DNA of 60,000 nt from Gnetum montanum (lineage: Eukaryota > Streptophyta > Gnetopsida > Gnetales > Gnetaceae), in assembly GCA_015680685.1 (NCBI GenBank), contig MNCI01020774.1, positions 387,490 to 447,489 on the forward strand, read 5' to 3'. Within the stretch, counting starts at the first letter, position 1. Every line of letters begins with the position of its first letter. This document shows positions 58,071-60,000 of the stretch, piece by piece. A program made the translations under genes and the position numbers. A model generated the notes under the pieces. The model did no database searches and was not told the DNA's origin. It was given only the letters and a program-made list of their open reading frames with translations.

Positions 58071-58212
58071 CACTTCTTATTTCCCTTCTATAGTTGTATA
58101 TTTTTAATTTTATGATAGAGGGGGTCAATCTTGTTATTTGTTCTCTATTTATTGTATTTTCATTAATTCACACGCATCTTTCTATTCTCTTTTATTGGGA
58201 TGATAAAGAGTT

Positions 58213-58224
58213 ACTTGGGGGTTA
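58213..58224 (+). promoter_or_regulatory. Element D polypurine tract
   Basis: ACTTGGGGGTTA immediately precedes the 3' LTR start TGTTAGAATG. Confidence 0.65.
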
Positions 58225-59132
58225 TGTTAGAATGTGAGTTTATGTTTCTTGCACTTTGTTTCCTTATCTTGCAAGCTTGGATGGGCAAATGGGACCTTAT
58301 GCAACTTGCAACCACTGGCATCTCAGAGTCTCAACTCATTAGGTGAGTTATAATCAATTTCCAACTTATTAAGGAAATAATGCCCATCCTACGATTGTCT
58401 AGAGTTAAATTCCAACATTAGAGGACTAATATCAAGTGGAGTTAGCTTTAAGTGGAGATGATGATAGTAGTGAAGTTGTATTTGTATTGGACAAGGTATT
58501 GCCAGCTCATGTGACCCACATGAGCTTGCATCTTAGAGTTTTCTTCATCATGCCATTCATACCCACTTACAATTTAATTAAAAATAGAAAAGAAGATCCA
58601 TTAGTATTATAAATCTTTTTCACTTAGTTTAGCAATTTGATTATTTGAATTTGAATACTTGATCATTGGAAATGGTTGAATAAGACTATTTATTGCATTA
58701 GCTCATAGTAATTGATGGACTTGGGGATTCTTCTTTAGATAGGAAGCTATGACCCAATTGCGACTCACACTCGATTGTAGTTGCTAGCTAGAAGTTATTG
58801 TAACCATCAACTGAAGTTATTTTCACATCAGTTTGAAGTGGAACTACAAGAGGAATTACAAAAAGGATACACACATAGATACATGGAAAATAAGAGATAG
58901 ATATTCATAGAATTTGTAGATCTAGGATTGAAGTTATTCATGATTATTGTAATGAGAATTATTTCTTAAGATTGACAATTTAATGATAATGTTTTGTTTC
59001 TTTTTAGAGTGAATTTATGTTAAGTATTTTTTTCACCATAATTCTGGCACTATACCCTCAGGTAATCCATGGTCCTCCATTTGATTGACTTCCACGTTCT
59101 ACAACATAAGCACTACTAAACAAAGAATAACA
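58225..59132 (+). repeat. Element D 3' LTR
   Basis: 908 bp, aligned with 33072-34058 along its length ('ttgcaagcttgg', 'gagtctcaactcat', 'gagtgaatttatgttaagt', 'caaagaataacata'). It is clearly more diverged from its partner than the E2 or C pairs. Confidence 0.85.
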
Positions 59133-60000
59133 TAACACTTATCAGCCATAAGTATCCTACTATACATCTAGCAAGAATAGTGTGCATAAGTATGGTAACA
59201 TAAGCAACTATATATGATATCATAATATCCTAGAAAATATATTATTAAAATAATACATCTAGCTAGGTATCCCCATATCCACTAATCAACTCCATACATG
59301 CATACAAACATAACACAATACCATCAGGTCCTACAATGAAAGATTACATTTCTTGACTTTTTAAATGTTGTATGAAATCAAACTTAAAATTTTATTGTGG
59401 TCTTAAATGCTTTGAAGTATTGAATAGTGAAATATAAATGCTATGATTTTTGAAAACATTATTAAGAAAATCACCTAGTATTTTTCAATAGCATTTATAA
59501 AAATCAACCAAATTTGTAACTATAATATGCCATCTTTGTCTAATGTGCTCAAATGTAGGATATTGGAGAAAAATCTAGTATTCATCTTTAATGCTATTTG
59601 TATTACATAATTGTCATATCATTCTTCATGAGGATTTTTAAGCCATATAACCATTTCAAGTCTCAAGTGTACTAATTTACACCTTGATTAGACATAAAAT
59701 TATAGCAACAAAAGTAGAAATTTAATCATGAATTGGAATAAATACTATTAAAAATACAAGATATTATTCTAGGGAAAGCATATGAAATGACTTCAACTCC
59801 TAACAAGTCTTAATTACAACCAAGAATTTGAAGAGAAGAAAATACATTTAATTGCATAATGTCTTAAATAATTAATTCTTTACTCACTCTCTCACTTATT
59901 CCCTCAGTGTTGCACTAGAAAAATTCGATTGCTAGAAAACTGAAAGTTCCTAATGGAAATAGTTTGACCTTGGATCCCAAGGGCCTATGAGAAAGAGGAT
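59133..60000. other. AT-rich right flank, nothing recognised
   Basis: No coding, RNA or repeat feature could be supported. Confidence 0.5.

Larger units (their letters stand above)
33072..59132 (+). mobile_element. Element D: Athila-like Ty3/gypsy element, interrupted and decayed
   Basis: The span is 26.1 kb, about 11.5 kb after removal of Element F and one TTGAG. LTRs are 33072-34058 and 58225-59132, recognised by shared starts (TGTTAGAA, 'ttgcaagcttgg-tgggcaa') and ends ('caaagaataacata'). Order: degenerate tRNA-Asp-type primer site, gag, protease, RT (split at 38336/52880), RNaseH, integrase, about 3.2 kb with an extra decayed ORF, polypurine tract, 3' LTR. Protease wording (NMTISLVDGS) and size fit the Athila lineage. 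No clear target duplication is seen and ends are uncertain by about 3 bp. It is the oldest layer of this nest. Confidence 0.85.

Overview
This is nuclear DNA from a seed plant with a repeat-rich genome. It is AT-rich and lacks bacterial-type gene packing. It holds layer upon layer of decayed LTR retrotransposons and one intact plant-specific gene, a DUF538 protein. The species cannot be fixed from the sequence. Most of the window is Ty3/gypsy (Metaviridae) sequence whose primer-binding sites resemble the 3' end of plant tRNA-Asp, as in the Athila/Tat lineages.

Layout. (i) 1-665 is a short-repeat region with an 18-bp perfect palindrome. (ii) 665-20137 is a nest. Element A (minus strand, gag plus 5' LTR) has Element B (plus, 2910-19909, the only copy of its family here with gag-pro-RT-RNaseH-integrase) inserted in its LTR. 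Element B has Element E2 (minus, 12414-19335) inserted in its own 3' LTR. (iii) 20138-33071 is the least LTR-dominated part: an inverted-repeat structure, tandem duplications, the DUF538 gene (23157-23627, minus), two possible SINE-like pieces, a cluster of small palindromes, an (AG)n microsatellite and an unidentified decayed minus-strand coding region. (iv) 33072-59132 is a second nest. Element D (plus, Athila-like, about 11.5 kb once insertions are removed) is split inside reverse transcriptase by Element F (38337-52879, TSD TTGAG). F is split in gag by Element C (39838-46602, minus, TSD ATAGG), and F also carries a solo LTR (49603-50518, TSD CCCCT). (v) 59133-60000 is featureless AT-rich flank.

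How the parts relate. A, B, E2, C, F and the solo LTR share LTR ends (TGATGAG...CTCATCA or TTCATCA), the primer site, the G-rich polypurine tract and 3' non-coding sequence. E2 and C keep gag and protease but lack RT, RNaseH and integrase, apparently through one shared internal deletion. They therefore look like a non-autonomous family that would need a Element-B-like helper. All retroelement ORFs are broken. TAG (from CAG) and TGA (from CGA) stops and transition-rich LTR differences suggest methylation-driven cytosine deamination. I found no CRISPR array, rRNA or convincing intact tRNA gene, and no evidence for a wholly new multi-gene system. The most novel items are the shared-deletion family, the exchange of U3 modules between LTRs, the unusual gag N-terminus, and the extra decayed ORF near the 3' end of Element D.
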